A stretch of DNA of 64,000 bases from Inediibacterium massiliense. GTDB taxonomy: Bacteria > Bacillota > Clostridia > Peptostreptococcales > Thermotaleaceae. Location of the stretch: NCBI RefSeq assembly GCF_001282725.1, contig NZ_LN876586.1:127005-191004 (forward strand), read 5' to 3'. Below are positions 43,954 to 53,415 of the stretch, piece after piece (within the stretch, counting starts at the first letter, position 1; each line of letters starts with the position of its first letter). A model generated the notes under the pieces. That model was not told where the DNA came from. It did no database searches and worked only from the letters and a program-made list of their open reading frames with translations. The translations under genes and the position numbers were made by a program.

Positions 43954-46389
43954 ATGGAACAAGGATTATCAGTGAAAGTAAAGATCCATAAAAATATATA
44001 TCATATTCCTATGGAATCCCTCTTTTTAATGGCGGCAAGAAAAAATAAAAAAAGAGCTTTTCTGTTTGTAAGTAAAGTCTTAGGAAAGCATATCCCAGTC
44101 ATTCCTCAAGTTTCTCTTTTAACAAGTATGTTATTAGCTTATTCTTATGCAAACGAAATCTATAATATACATGGGTCTTATGAAGAGATCTCTAGAGGAA
44201 TTATAAATGAAGAGGAAGGGTCAAGGATTTATGAAAAATTCAAAAAAGAAAAAATAAGTATAGATGAATCTCTTTTATTTATTGGATTTGCAGAAACAGC
44301 TACGGCTCTAGGACATGGAGTATTTGAATGCTTTGAGGGAGACGTAGGATATATTCATACGACGAGAGATGAAATATTAGGATGTTATGAGACGATTCAA
44401 TTTGAAGAAGAACATTCTCATGCTACGACCCATAGGTTGTATCCTATAGAGGATAGGCTTTTAATGTCAAATTGTCCTATTATTTTTATAGATGATGAGA
44501 TCACAACAGGAAAAACTATTTTAAATATGATCAAAGAGATTCAAAAGATTTATCCAAGAAAACAATATGCTGTATTGTCTATACTAGACTGGAGAAATAA
44601 AGAAGATATAAAAAAATATAAATGCCTTGAAGAAGAATTAGGAATAAAAATTCATACAGTTTCTTTAGTATCAGGAGAAATAGAGGTATCAGGAGAAGTA
44701 AAAGAACAATATGATTCTTTGGAAAATAAAAAGAAAATCATTCCAAATATAAAGAAAATAAAGCTTCAAGAAAGTAAACAGTTCTTTGAAAGTATACTTT
44801 TGTCTTCTGAAGATACAAAACAAAATATAAGCAATTGTCCCTATATAAAAGAAACCGGAAGGTTTGGAATTTATGAAAAAGATCATAAAAAGCTGGATGA
44901 TGTATGTAAAAGAATAGGTATATATTTAGAAAAAAAGAGAATAGGAAAAAGAACTCTTTGTTTAGGAACAGGAGAATTTATGTATATTCCTATGAAGATC
45001 GCTTCTTACATGGGAGATGGAGTAAAATATCATTCTACTACAAGAAGTCCTATTCATCCACTGAATCAAGAGGAATATGGAGTAAAAAATGCATACTCAT
45101 TTGAAAGCTTTGATGATCCTTCTATTTTAAATTATTTTTATAATGTTCCTTATAAGGGGTATGATGATTTATTTATTTTTATAGAAAGAGAAATATCATC
45201 TCAAAAATTACATTCATTTATAGAGAGTCTCAAATATACAGGTATTTCCAATATTTATATTATATTTTGTGCGGATCATTATTTGCATATTAAAATGCCT
45301 GATCCTATGGGAACTTATAAAAAAGAAGATGTGATTTTTTTATTAAAAGATTTAAGCTTTTTGATGAAGGAAAGAGGTACAAAGGAGAGAGAAGTGGCCA
45401 TACAAAGTGGAACCCATTATTCTGAAATGCTTCCAGTGGAGTATATGCCATCTGATGAGTATATGGATATTTTTTATTCTTCTTTAAAAGAATCTTCTAA
45501 AAAAATGGCCATAGCAGTAGGAAGGGTAGCACAAAAGATTATAGAGAAAAAAGGAAAGGATACCATACTTGTTTCTTTGGCAAGAGCAGGTACACCTATA
45601 GGAATTTTGATCAAAAGATATATTTTATATCAGTATGGTATAGATCTACCTCATTATAGTATTTCTATTATTAGAGGAAAAGGAATAGATGAAAATGCTA
45701 TAAAATATATATTAAAGAATCATCCTAGCTTTAAAATACAATTTATTGATGGTTGGACTGGAAAAGGAGCAATTGCAAAGGTTTTAGAAAATTCATGTGA
45801 AAGTTTTCAAAAGAAGTATGGAGTATTTTTAGATGATACATTAGCAGTACTTGCAGATCCAGGGTATTGCGCTTCTATATTTGGAACAAGAGAGGATTTT
45901 TTAATTCCTAGTGCGTGTTTAAATTCTACTGTTTCAGGACTTGTTAGTAGAACAGTTCATAGAAAAGATTTGATTGAAGAAGATGATTTCCATGGAGCAA
46001 AATATTATAAAGAATTAAAAGAAAAAGATGTATCTAATTTTTTTATTGATACCATTACAAAAGAATTTGAAAATGTAAAAAATGAGATAAGTATAAATTT
46101 AAAAGAAGAAGAGGATACTCCAACTTGGGAAGGTTTGAAAAACATCAAAACTATTCAAAAGGATTTTAAAATAGATGATATCAATTTGATTAAACCAGGA
46201 ATAGGAGAGACTACCAGAGTTCTTTTAAGAAGAATTCCATGGAAGGTTTTAGTGAAAGAAAAAGGACGTCCTAATTTAGAACATATTGAACTTTTAGCAA
46301 AAGAAAAAAATGTTTTAGTAGAAGTATATCCTCATATGACCTATGAATGTTGTGGGCTGATAAAGCCTTTGAAGGGTGATCAAAAATGA
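43954..46389 (+). CDS. Four-domain fusion: phosphoribosyltransferase-TRSP-StiP-like PRTase-PELOTA
   Basis: This protein has about 811 residues. An N-terminal phosphoribosyltransferase domain (about 15-240) has the PRPP loop CPIIFIDDEITTGKTILNMI. A TRSP-like domain (about 290-470) contains LCLGTGEFMYIPMKIA and YHSTTRSPIHP. A second PRTase-like domain of the StiP type (about 475-720) contains GTHYSEMLPVEYMP, LVSLARAGTPIGILIKRY and IDGWTGKGAI. The end (about 750-811) resembles the PELOTA RNA-binding domain (RVLLRRIPWKVLVKEKG). In most genomes I recall, these are two separate proteins. The start at ATG 43954 immediately follows the lyase stop; an ATG at 43906 is also in frame. The gene overlaps the HAD gene by four bases. 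Confidence 0.82.
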   Translation: MEQGLSVKVKIHKNIYHIPMESLFLMAARKNKKRAFLFVSKVLGKHIPVIPQVSLLTSMLLAYSYANEIYNIHGSYEEISRGIINEEEGSRIYEKFKKEKISIDESLLFIGFAETATALGHGVFECFEGDVGYIHTTRDEILGCYETIQFEEEHSHATTHRLYPIEDRLLMSNCPIIFIDDEITTGKTILNMIKEIQKIYPRKQYAVLSILDWRNKEDIKKYKCLEEELGIKIHTVSLVSGEIEVSGEVKEQYDSLENKKKIIPNIKKIKLQESKQFFESILLSSEDTKQNISNCPYIKETGRFGIYEKDHKKLDDVCKRIGIYLEKKRIGKRTLCLGTGEFMYIPMKIASYMGDGVKYHSTTRSPIHPLNQEEYGVKNAYSFESFDDPSILNYFYNVPYKGYDDLFIFIEREISSQKLHSFIESLKYTGISNIYIIFCADHYLHIKMPDPMGTYKKEDVIFLLKDLSFLMKERGTKEREVAIQSGTHYSEMLPVEYMPSDEYMDIFYSSLKESSKKMAIAVGRVAQKIIEKKGKDTILVSLARAGTPIGILIKRYILYQYGIDLPHYSISIIRGKGIDENAIKYILKNHPSFKIQFIDGWTGKGAIAKVLENSCESFQKKYGVFLDDTLAVLADPGYCASIFGTREDFLIPSACLNSTVSGLVSRTVHRKDLIEEDDFHGAKYYKELKEKDVSNFFIDTITKEFENVKNEISINLKEEEDTPTWEGLKNIKTIQKDFKIDDINLIKPGIGETTRVLLRRIPWKVLVKEKGRPNLEHIELLAKEKNVLVEVYPHMTYECCGLIKPLKGDQK

Positions 46390-47195
46390 TATTTGCAAGT
46401 GATTTAGATAGAACACTTATTTATTCTGAAAAGTTTACACAAGATCTTTTACAAGATCAAATAGAGATTGTAGAAAAAAAAGAAGAAAAGCCTTTATCTT
46501 ATATGACAAAAGAAGCTGTCAAAAATCTTAAAAAAATCCATGAGAAAATATTATTTATTCCTGTTACTACAAGGACAATAGAGCAATATAGAAGAATTCA
46601 TTTATTTAAGCATATGGATATTGAGTATGCCATTACAAGTAATGGAGGCAATATATTAGTAAATGGAGAAGTAGACAAAGAGTGGAATCATTTTATTATG
46701 GATACAATAAAGAAAGAGTGTATTTCTTTTGAAGATGTATTTTTAAAATTTAAAGAAATAGAATCAAAAGAATGGATGATTAAAAACAGAGTAGCAGATG
46801 ATTTGTTTATCTATTATATTATTCATAAAGATTATATTCCAGAGAGATTATATGATTTTATACAGTGGTTAGAAGATAGAAATTTTAGGGTATCTATTCA
46901 GGGAAGAAAAATGTATTTTGTTCCTAAATGTGTGTCAAAAGGGAAGGCATTATCTTATATCAAAGAAAAAGAAGGAATAGAAGATATGATTGTAGCAGGG
47001 GATTCTCTTTTAGATCTTCCTATGTTAAAAATAGGAGATCATTCTATCGCTCCAACTCACGGAGAAATTTATCAAATAAAAGAAAAAGTAGATTTTATAA
47101 ATTTTACAGAAAAAGAGGGGATTTTTGCTGGAGAAGAGATTTTAAAAAAAGTATCAGAGTGTATGGAAAATGAAAAATGTTTTTGCTCATATTAA
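46386..47195 (+). CDS. HAD family phosphatase of the Ter cluster
   Basis: This 269-residue Cof/sucrose-phosphatase-like HAD hydrolase has motif I FASDLDRTLIYS (nucleophile Asp), motif II IPVTTRT, a C2-type cap, motif III Lys near YFVPKCVSKGKALS, and motif IV VAGDSLLDLPML. It overlaps the upstream fusion gene by four bases. Family context predicts removal of a phosphate from the intermediate made by the phosphoribosyltransferases. No terminator is seen after it; an AAAGGAGG ribosome site follows at 47198, then the mobile element begins. Confidence 0.88.
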   Translation: MIFASDLDRTLIYSEKFTQDLLQDQIEIVEKKEEKPLSYMTKEAVKNLKKIHEKILFIPVTTRTIEQYRRIHLFKHMDIEYAITSNGGNILVNGEVDKEWNHFIMDTIKKECISFEDVFLKFKEIESKEWMIKNRVADDLFIYYIIHKDYIPERLYDFIQWLEDRNFRVSIQGRKMYFVPKCVSKGKALSYIKEKEGIEDMIVAGDSLLDLPMLKIGDHSIAPTHGEIYQIKEKVDFINFTEKEGIFAGEEILKKVSECMENEKCFCSY

Positions 47196-47298
47196 ATAAA
47201 GGAGGTAAAATAGCTGCTGATAAAACCTTATAGAAGTTTATATAACCTTATTGGGTTTACCTAAAGATTATATTATGATAAATTCAGAGGTGATATAA

Positions 47299-47910
47299 AT
47301 GAAATATTATTCTATAGGGCAATTTTCAAAATTAATAGGAAAAAATCCTCAAACATTGAGAGAATGGGATAAAAAACATATATTAAAGCCACATCATGTT
47401 GCACCAACAGGATATAGGTATTATTCGCAAGAACAACTTAATCATTTTTTAGGAATTAAAGGTATTGAAATTAAAACTAAAAAAGTAATAGGATATTGTA
47501 GAGTTAGTTCCCATAAACAAAAAGATGACCTTGAAAGGCAAATAGAAAATGTTAAAACATATATGATTGCTAAAGGTTATCAATTTGAAATTATCCAAGA
47601 TATAGGAAGTGGAATAAACTACAACAAAAAAGGATTAAATCAACTAATAGATATGGTAACTAATTCAGAAGTTGAAAAAATAGTAATTTTATATAAAGAT
47701 AGGCTATTAAGATTTGGGTTTGAGATTATAGAAAACCTATGTAATAAGTATGGGACTACCATTGAAATTATAGACAATACTGAAAAGACAGAGGAACAGG
47801 AACTAGTTGAGGATTTAATCCAAATTGTTACGGTTTTTAGCAAGAGAGCCAATAAAGCTAAAAAAATGATTAAGGAGTTGTTAGAAAGTGATATTGGGGA
47901 AGAAAGTTAG
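47299..47910 (+). CDS. tnpA: IS607 family serine-recombinase transposase TnpA
   Basis: This 203-residue protein has an N-terminal MerR-like helix-turn-helix (YYSIGQFSKLIGKNPQTLRE, about 1-55). The serine recombinase catalytic domain has GYCRVSSHKQKDDLERQ (nucleophile Ser), DIGSGINYNKKGLNQLID and VILYKDRLLRFGFEI. This is the IS607-type arrangement, with the DNA-binding domain at the N-terminus. RBS AGAGGTGAT. It overlaps tnpB by 23 bases. All catalytic residues look intact. Confidence 0.93.
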   Translation: MKYYSIGQFSKLIGKNPQTLREWDKKHILKPHHVAPTGYRYYSQEQLNHFLGIKGIEIKTKKVIGYCRVSSHKQKDDLERQIENVKTYMIAKGYQFEIIQDIGSGINYNKKGLNQLIDMVTNSEVEKIVILYKDRLLRFGFEIIENLCNKYGTTIEIIDNTEKTEEQELVEDLIQIVTVFSKRANKAKKMIKELLESDIGEES

Positions 47911-49000
47911 ATTATACCCAACGAAAGAGCAGGAACAAAAATTATGGCAATCAGTTGGTACTGCAAGATTTATTTATAATTGGACACTTGCAAGACAAGA
48001 AGAAAATTATAAAAACGGTGGTAAATTTATAAATGATGGTGATTTGAGAAAAGAGTTAACTATTCTAAAGAAATCGGAACTTAAATGGCTTAATGAAGTA
48101 TCTAACAATGTGGCAAAACAGGCTGTAAAAGATGCTTGTAATGCTTATAAAAATTTTTTTAAAGGGTTAACCGATAAGCCAAAATTTAAGAGTAGAAGAA
48201 AAAGCAGACCTTCATTCTATAATGATACATCAAAACTTAAAGTTAAAGAGAATTTAGTATTAATTGAAAAAGTAGGCTGGATTAAAATATCAGAACAAAT
48301 ACCAATGGATGTTAAATACACCAATCCAAGAGTAAGTTTTGACGGAAAGTATTGGTATGTATCTGTAAGTATTGAAAATGAAAATCATGTAATAGAATTA
48401 ACTGATGAAAGTATAGGCATAGATGTAGGTATTAAAGACCTTGCTATATGCTCAAACGGAATGACTTTTGAAAATATTAATAAAACAAGATTAGTTAAGA
48501 AATTAGAGAAAAGATTACGTAGGTTGCAACGTAAAATATCTAAAAAATATGAGTTGAATAAAGAAGGGAGGAAGTTCGTCAAAACTTGCAACATTATAAA
48601 ACTTGAAAAGCATATTAGACTACTTCATAGAAGATTATCTAATATTAGGAACAATCACTTACACCAAGCAACTACAAAGATAGTGAAAACCAAGCCATCA
48701 AGAGTAGTGATGGAAACACTTAATATCAAAGATATGATGAAAAATCGCCATTTATCTAAAGCAATAGCTAAGCAAGGACTATATGAGTTCAAAAGACAAC
48801 TTCAATACAAATGTGAGTTCTATGGAATTGAATTTGTTGAAGCAGATAAATGGTATCCATCATCAAAAATATGTAGTGAGTGCGGACATAAAAAGACTAA
48901 ATTATGGCTATTTGAAAGGACTTATATCTGTGAAGAATGTGGAGCAGTAATTGATAGAGATCTTAATGCTTCAATTAATTTAAGCAGATATTCAGCATAA
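47888..49000 (+). CDS. tnpB: RNA-guided nuclease TnpB (IS607/IS605 OrfB)
   Basis: This 370-residue protein starts with the TnpB N-terminus VRLYPTKEQEQKLWQSVGTARFIYNW. It has RuvC motifs SIGIDVGIKDLAICSNG (Asp), VMETLNIKDM (Glu) and DRDLNASINL (Asp), and the zinc finger CSECGHKKTK...CEECG. Transposon TnpB proteins are omega-RNA-guided DNA nucleases, ancestors of Cas12. All active-site residues appear present, so it may be functional. The GTG start at 47888 lies inside the end of tnpA behind AGGAG. Confidence 0.92.
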   Translation: MILGKKVRLYPTKEQEQKLWQSVGTARFIYNWTLARQEENYKNGGKFINDGDLRKELTILKKSELKWLNEVSNNVAKQAVKDACNAYKNFFKGLTDKPKFKSRRKSRPSFYNDTSKLKVKENLVLIEKVGWIKISEQIPMDVKYTNPRVSFDGKYWYVSVSIENENHVIELTDESIGIDVGIKDLAICSNGMTFENINKTRLVKKLEKRLRRLQRKISKKYELNKEGRKFVKTCNIIKLEKHIRLLHRRLSNIRNNHLHQATTKIVKTKPSRVVMETLNIKDMMKNRHLSKAIAKQGLYEFKRQLQYKCEFYGIEFVEADKWYPSSKICSECGHKKTKLWLFERTYICEECGAVIDRDLNASINLSRYSA

Positions 49001-49150
49001 CTACTTAAACAGTTATGCTTGAGGTGTAGGATTCGTTGTATCCGAAGTTAAGCCCTCGGAGTGCTATACAAACCAAAGTAGCTACGGCAAAATGGAGTAC
49101 GTTGAACAGGGAACTAAACCAACTTATAGAGTTTTATAAGGTTTTGGCAA
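48994..49150 (+). ncRNA. Probable omega RNA (reRNA) and right end of the IS607 element
   Basis: Downstream of and overlapping the tnpB stop is a structured stretch. AGCATAACT (48994-49002) pairs with AGTTATGCT (49011-49019), GGAT pairs with ATCC near 49028-49044, and GAGG/CCTC-type pairs follow. TnpB guide RNAs are normally made from this position, with the guide lying beyond the right end, here in the alcohol dehydrogenase start region. The placement rests on family knowledge; the exact ends are unknown. Confidence 0.5.
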
Positions 49151-49160
49151 CGGAAAGCAT

Positions 49161-50339
49161 ATGAAGAATTTTAAATTGTATCTTCCAACAAAAATCATAT
49201 TTGGTAAGGATACAGAAAGCAAAGCAGGGCAAGAAACGAAAAAATATAGCAAAAAAGTTTTGCTTCATTATGGAGGAGGAAGCATCAAAAAATATGGGCT
49301 TTATGAAAAGATTACAACATCTTTAAAAGAAGAAGGAATTGATTGTATTGAATTAGGAGGTGTACAGCCTAATCCCAGATTAAGTTTAGTACAAGAAGGA
49401 ATCAAAATTTGTAGAGAAGAAAAAATAGATTTTATTTTGGCAGTGGGTGGAGGAAGTGTCATTGATTCTGCAAAATCTATTGCAATAGGAGTGCCTTATA
49501 GTGGTGATGTATGGGATTTTTATACAGAAAAAGCAAGACCTAAAGAAGTACTTCCTATAGGGGTTGTTTTGACCATTCCTGCTACAGGTAGTGAAGCAAG
49601 CATGGGCTCTGTCATTACCAATGAAGAAGGATGGTATAAAAAAGCATGCAATCATGATCTTTTGCGTCCTCAGTTTGCTATTATGAATCCTGAAGTTACT
49701 TATACACTTCCTCCTTATCAAACATCAGCAGGAGCTGTCGATATTATGGCACATGTGATAGAAAGATATTTTACCAATACAGACCATGTAGATTTGACAG
49801 ATAGACTTTGTGAGGCAACTTTAAAAACAATGATTAAAAATACTCCTATGGCATTAAAAGATCCAAAGGATTATCATGCTCGTGCAGAAATTATGTGGGC
49901 AGGTACTATTGCTCATAATGGAATTTTAGGTACAGGAAGAGTAGAAGATTGGGGATCTCATAGAATTGAACATGAATTAAGTGGAATTTATGATGTAACT
50001 CATGGAGCAGGTCTTGCAGTAATTATCCCTGCGTGGATGAAGTATGTATACAAACATAATATCAATCGATTTGCTCAATTTGCGATGAGAGTATGGGATG
50101 TAGAGTATGATTTTGAATACCCTGAAAATACAGCATTAGAAGGAATTCGAAGACTAGAAAATTTCTTTCAAGAAATAAAAATGCCTACTACTTTAGAAGA
50201 ACTCAATATAGGACAAGAACATTTTGAAGAGATGGCCCAAAAATGTACACAAAATAAAACACAAAGTGTAGGAAGCTTTGTAACTTTACATGAAAAAGAT
50301 GTAGTGAATATATTTCAATTAGCAACAAAAGCGACCTAA
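49161..50339 (+). CDS. Iron-containing alcohol dehydrogenase (butanol dehydrogenase type)
   Basis: This 392-residue group III dehydrogenase has NAD(P)-binding GGGSVIDSAKSIA and the metal site DIMAHVIERYF plus GTIAHNGILGTGRVEDWGSH and HELSGIYDVTHGAGLAVIIPAW, with the expected Asp and three His. It matches the YugJ/BdhA group that reduces aldehydes to alcohols with NAD(P)H. The ATG directly follows the right end of the IS607 element. The local ribosome site (CGGAAAG) is weak, whereas a strong one is stranded on the far side of the element. Confidence 0.92.
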   Translation: MKNFKLYLPTKIIFGKDTESKAGQETKKYSKKVLLHYGGGSIKKYGLYEKITTSLKEEGIDCIELGGVQPNPRLSLVQEGIKICREEKIDFILAVGGGSVIDSAKSIAIGVPYSGDVWDFYTEKARPKEVLPIGVVLTIPATGSEASMGSVITNEEGWYKKACNHDLLRPQFAIMNPEVTYTLPPYQTSAGAVDIMAHVIERYFTNTDHVDLTDRLCEATLKTMIKNTPMALKDPKDYHARAEIMWAGTIAHNGILGTGRVEDWGSHRIEHELSGIYDVTHGAGLAVIIPAWMKYVYKHNINRFAQFAMRVWDVEYDFEYPENTALEGIRRLENFFQEIKMPTTLEELNIGQEHFEEMAQKCTQNKTQSVGSFVTLHEKDVVNIFQLATKAT

Positions 50340-50350
50340 TAGGTCGCTTT
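50328..50350. terminator. Bidirectional terminator between alcohol dehydrogenase and hsp20
   Basis: AAAGCGACCT and AGGTCGCTTT form a 10-bp stem with a 3-base loop between convergent genes, giving a U run in both directions. Confidence 0.82.
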
Positions 50351-50355
50351 TGCGT

Positions 50356-50808
50356 TTATTGAATATCTATTTTTTTTCCCTTTATTTGAGATGCTTCTTT
50401 TTTAGGAAGACAGATAGAAAGAATACCATTATTAAATTGAGCTGCTACTTTCTCAGGTTCTACATTTTCTATATAGAAATTTCTCATCATAGAACCATAT
50501 TTTCTTTCTTTTCGAATATAATTTTCTTTTTCTTCATTTGTTACTTCATTTTTTTCAACAGAAATAGTAAGACGATCATCTTTAAGATCAATATGGATTT
50601 CTTCTTTATTTACTCCTGGTAATTCTGCTTCTACAATATATTCGTTTTCCTTTTCTTTAATATCTACCTTCATTTGACCCATAGTGGTATTCATAGGTGC
50701 AAAAAATGAGTGGGTAAAGAAATCTTCAAAGAAATTTTCCATATTGAATAAATCATAATTTCTCCTTAGCATTTGGTTTTTTCTGTTAAAAGGGGTCATT
50801 CCAAACAT
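50356..50808 (-). CDS. Small heat-shock protein, Hsp20/alpha-crystallin family
   Basis: This 150-residue protein has an N-terminal region rich in Phe and Asn (ENFFEDFFTHSFFAPMN). The alpha-crystallin domain (about 45-140) follows, with VEAELPGVNKEEIHIDLKDDRLTISVEK and the C-terminal FNNGILSICLPK (the G-I-L strand). It is an ATP-independent chaperone that holds unfolding proteins. The ribosome site is GGAGGTG before the ATG. No CIRCE repeat was seen upstream. Confidence 0.93.
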   Translation of the reverse strand: MFGMTPFNRKNQMLRRNYDLFNMENFFEDFFTHSFFAPMNTTMGQMKVDIKEKENEYIVEAELPGVNKEEIHIDLKDDRLTISVEKNEVTNEEKENYIRKERKYGSMMRNFYIENVEPEKVAAQFNNGILSICLPKKEASQIKGKKIDIQ

Positions 50809-51080
50809 AGTTTAACACCTCCATAAGTATTTTGACTTTCTTTGACCTTAATTATTTTATATCATTTATATGATTTTTATACAATCCCTATTTTAGATTA
50901 ATTTCATGGATTATCTTTGTTTTTGGTATGAATTTGAGGATTATTACATGATTTTATAAGTTTTCTATTTATAGCATATGCAAATGTCTTGACAATATAT
51001 GCATAGCTCTAGAGTATACGAGGATCCCTGTTATTCATAAGAAGATGGGGATTTTTATGTGGCAATATAAAAATAAAGGG
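50809..51080. other. Intergenic stretch between hsp20 and the Fur-box promoter
   Basis: AT-rich DNA between divergent genes. TTGACA occurs near 50990 with GAGTAT 17 bases on, a poor -10. A weak hairpin, ATCCC with GGGAT, follows near 51026-51050, then TTTTT. No gene or known leader was recognised. Confidence 0.4.
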
Positions 51081-51109
51081 TTGAAACAATAATGATTATC
51101 ATTTACAAT
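51081..51109 (+). promoter_or_regulatory. Promoter with a Fur box in its spacer
   Basis: TTGAAA (51081-51086) and TACAAT (51104-51109) with exactly 17 bases between. The spacer contains AATGATTATCATT (51091-51103), a perfect palindrome around the central T. It fits the Fur consensus (TGATAAT-like inverted repeats, here AATAATGATTATCATT). Iron-loaded Fur would block RNA polymerase at the chemoreceptor gene. Confidence 0.75.
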
Positions 51110-51162
51110 TGATACAGAAGGACTGAAAAATTTAAAATCAACTAAGAAGCGGAGGAGAAGAT

Positions 51163-53172
51163 ATGAATCAAATTTTAAAAATAAGGATGAGCATTCAAAG
51201 TAAATTAATTATCATTTCTATGATTTTGATTGCTGTACCTTTAATTATTTTAGGACAAAATACTTATAAAAAATCAGTAGAAGTAACAGGAAAGGAACTA
51301 GGGAGGTCTTCTCTGGCATATATTAAGCAATTAGAAATTTCTATTAGAAATGAATTAAAAGGAGTAGAACAAGTGCTTGCCTTTATGAGTGAAGATTCTA
51401 TTTTTCAAAAGAATGAAGACTTAGAATATATTTCAGATGAAATGATTTATCATTTTAAAAAATTAAAAGAAAATAATCCTAATATTTTAAATATATACTT
51501 TGTAAAAACAAATGGTACAATTTATGATTATCCTTCTTACTCAGATAAAAATCATTATGATCTTACACAAAGGAATTGGTATAAAGAGGCGGTTAAGAAA
51601 AAAGCAATGATTTGGGCACAGCCTTATGAAGATTTAGATACTCATCAATATGTAGTTTCTTTAGCCACTCCTATTTATGATGGGAACAGTCAACTATTAG
51701 GAGTATTAGGAGCAGATGTATCTATGGAAACTATCAATAAAATGATGAAACATGTAAAAATAGGACACGAGGGATATGCTTTTATATTAGAGGAGACAGA
51801 TAAAGTAATTACTCATAAGAATAAAGACTTGGTAGGAAAGATCTTTCCATCTAAAGAAGTAATAGATGCAATCAAGAAAAATAAAGAAGGTGTAGTCCAT
51901 TATTTATGGAAAGAAAACAATAAAAAGTACAAGAAATTTGCTGTATATACGAAACTAGAAGAACTAAATTGGACAATACTTGGAGGTATGTACATAGATG
52001 AAATTCAAGATCAGACTTCTGTGATTTTGGATTATATTTTATGGATCGGGGGGATATCCCTATTTTGTGCAATTTTTATTGCATATGTATTTTCAAACCG
52101 TATGTCCAAAGCAATAAAACTTTTGGTTAATAGTATGCAGAAAGTGAGAGATGGGGATTTAAATATTTACATACAAAATAATAGAAAAGATGAAATTGGA
52201 CTACTTAATGAAAATTTTAATAATATGGTGCAAAAACTGAAGGATTTAACAAAGAAGATTCAAGATGTATCTATAGAGGTAACTTCTTCTTCTCAAAATT
52301 TAGTAGCCACTTCTGAAATTACTAGTGTTTCTTTAGAACAAGTTGCATCAGCATCAGAAATTATTGCACAAGGAGCATCAGAACAAGCATCAGAAGCAGA
52401 AAAAGCGGCTCATCTTACTATGAATTTAGCAGAAGTTTTTCAAAAATTAATAAAAAATATGGAACCTATTGAAATATCTTCTGAAGAAGCGATTTTAAGA
52501 GGTCAAGAAGGAATAGAGGCAGTAATAGAGTTGGAGGAAAAGACCAATGTGACTCAAGAAGAAATCAATGAAATAGAAAAAGCTGTCATTGATTTAGATG
52601 GAAGGATAAAAACTATTGGAAAGATTTTAGAGACTATGGATTCTATTTCAGAGCAAACAAATTTATTAGCTTTAAATGCTTCTATAGAGGCGGCAAGAGC
52701 TGGAGAATCAGGAAAGGGATTTGCAGTAGTAGCAGAAGAAATTAGAAAGCTTGCAGAGGAATCAAAAAATTCTTCTAATGGAATTAAGAACATCATTATG
52801 AGTATTCAATCAGAAAGTGAATATACAGTAAATACTATGAAAGAAGTAAAAACAACTACCTTAGCACAAAAAGAAGGAGTCGATAAAGTCAATGAATCTT
52901 TTCAAAAAATAGATGGGTCTATACAAGAAGTGACAAAAGATATTGAAAATATTCAAAGAATAATAGGAAAATTAGATGGACAAAAAGATGAAATTGTAAG
53001 AGCTATAGAAAATATTTCTGCTATATCACAAGAGACAGCATCTTCATCAGAAGAAGTAAGTGCATCCATTGAGCAACAAACTATGGCTATGAAAGAAATT
53101 GCAACAGCTACAGACGAGTTAGATGAATTAGCTATTCGTTTGAATGCAGAACTACTAAAATTTAAGATTTAA
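51163..53172 (+). CDS. Methyl-accepting chemotaxis protein with dCache sensor
   Basis: This 669-residue protein has a membrane helix (about 13-34) and a periplasmic-type dCache domain (about 40-280) with [40 protein letters not shown] and the distal [12 protein letters not shown] second helix (about 285-308), HAMP and the signalling domain with [38 protein letters not shown] follow. dCache domains often bind amino acids or organic acids. RBS CGGAGGAGA. The Fur box in its promoter suggests the receptor is made under iron starvation. Confidence 0.93.
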   Translation: MNQILKIRMSIQSKLIIISMILIAVPLIILGQNTYKKSVEVTGKELGRSSLAYIKQLEISIRNELKGVEQVLAFMSEDSIFQKNEDLEYISDEMIYHFKKLKENNPNILNIYFVKTNGTIYDYPSYSDKNHYDLTQRNWYKEAVKKKAMIWAQPYEDLDTHQYVVSLATPIYDGNSQLLGVLGADVSMETINKMMKHVKIGHEGYAFILEETDKVITHKNKDLVGKIFPSKEVIDAIKKNKEGVVHYLWKENNKKYKKFAVYTKLEELNWTILGGMYIDEIQDQTSVILDYILWIGGISLFCAIFIAYVFSNRMSKAIKLLVNSMQKVRDGDLNIYIQNNRKDEIGLLNENFNNMVQKLKDLTKKIQDVSIEVTSSSQNLVATSEITSVSLEQVASASEIIAQGASEQASEAEKAAHLTMNLAEVFQKLIKNMEPIEISSEEAILRGQEGIEAVIELEEKTNVTQEEINEIEKAVIDLDGRIKTIGKILETMDSISEQTNLLALNASIEAARAGESGKGFAVVAEEIRKLAEESKNSSNGIKNIIMSIQSESEYTVNTMKEVKTTTLAQKEGVDKVNESFQKIDGSIQEVTKDIENIQRIIGKLDGQKDEIVRAIENISAISQETASSSEEVSASIEQQTMAMKEIATATDELDELAIRLNAELLKFKI

Positions 53173-53177
53173 TACAA

Positions 53178-53216
53178 ACCCCCAAGGGACAATAAAATGT
53201 ACTTTGGGGGTATTTT
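53178..53216 (+). terminator. Terminator after the first dCache receptor
   Basis: ACCCCCAA and TTGGGGGT pair around an 18-base loop, followed by ATTTTA. Confidence 0.7.
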
Positions 53217-53415
53217 ACATATATTTCATGGTATAAAAAAATCATTTCTATTGATTCATTCTCCATATTTCCTTATAATAAAGAAAAAAGAAGATATTTG
53301 TAGAAAAATATCAAAAAATACAATATAAAAGTTTGAAATGGATATGAATAAGGTATATTTTTAAATAATAATATGTATGTAACTAGGGTTTATGAAGGAT
53401 TATAAGGGGGAGAAT

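Larger units (their letters stand above)
47211..49158 (+). mobile_element. IS607-type insertion sequence (tnpA + tnpB)
   Basis: The element carries a serine-recombinase transposase, TnpB and a structured right end. AAAACCTTATA at 47222-47232 is the exact inverse of TATAAGGTTTT at 49135-49145, marking the two ends approximately; exact borders cannot be fixed by eye. The left end lies 5-20 bases after an AAAGGAGG that has no start codon. The right end lies just before the ATG of an alcohol dehydrogenase. Confidence 0.8.

Noticed and set aside
49386-49721. Minus-strand 111-codon frame in the alcohol dehydrogenase
   Set aside because: Antisense shadow of a strongly conserved coding region, unusually rich in Cys, Phe and Arg.
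50985-51060. Possible riboswitch leader before the first dCache receptor (ATCCC/GGGAT hairpin)
   Set aside because: It lacks c-di-GMP-I or -II signatures, and a better promoter with a Fur box lies downstream of it.
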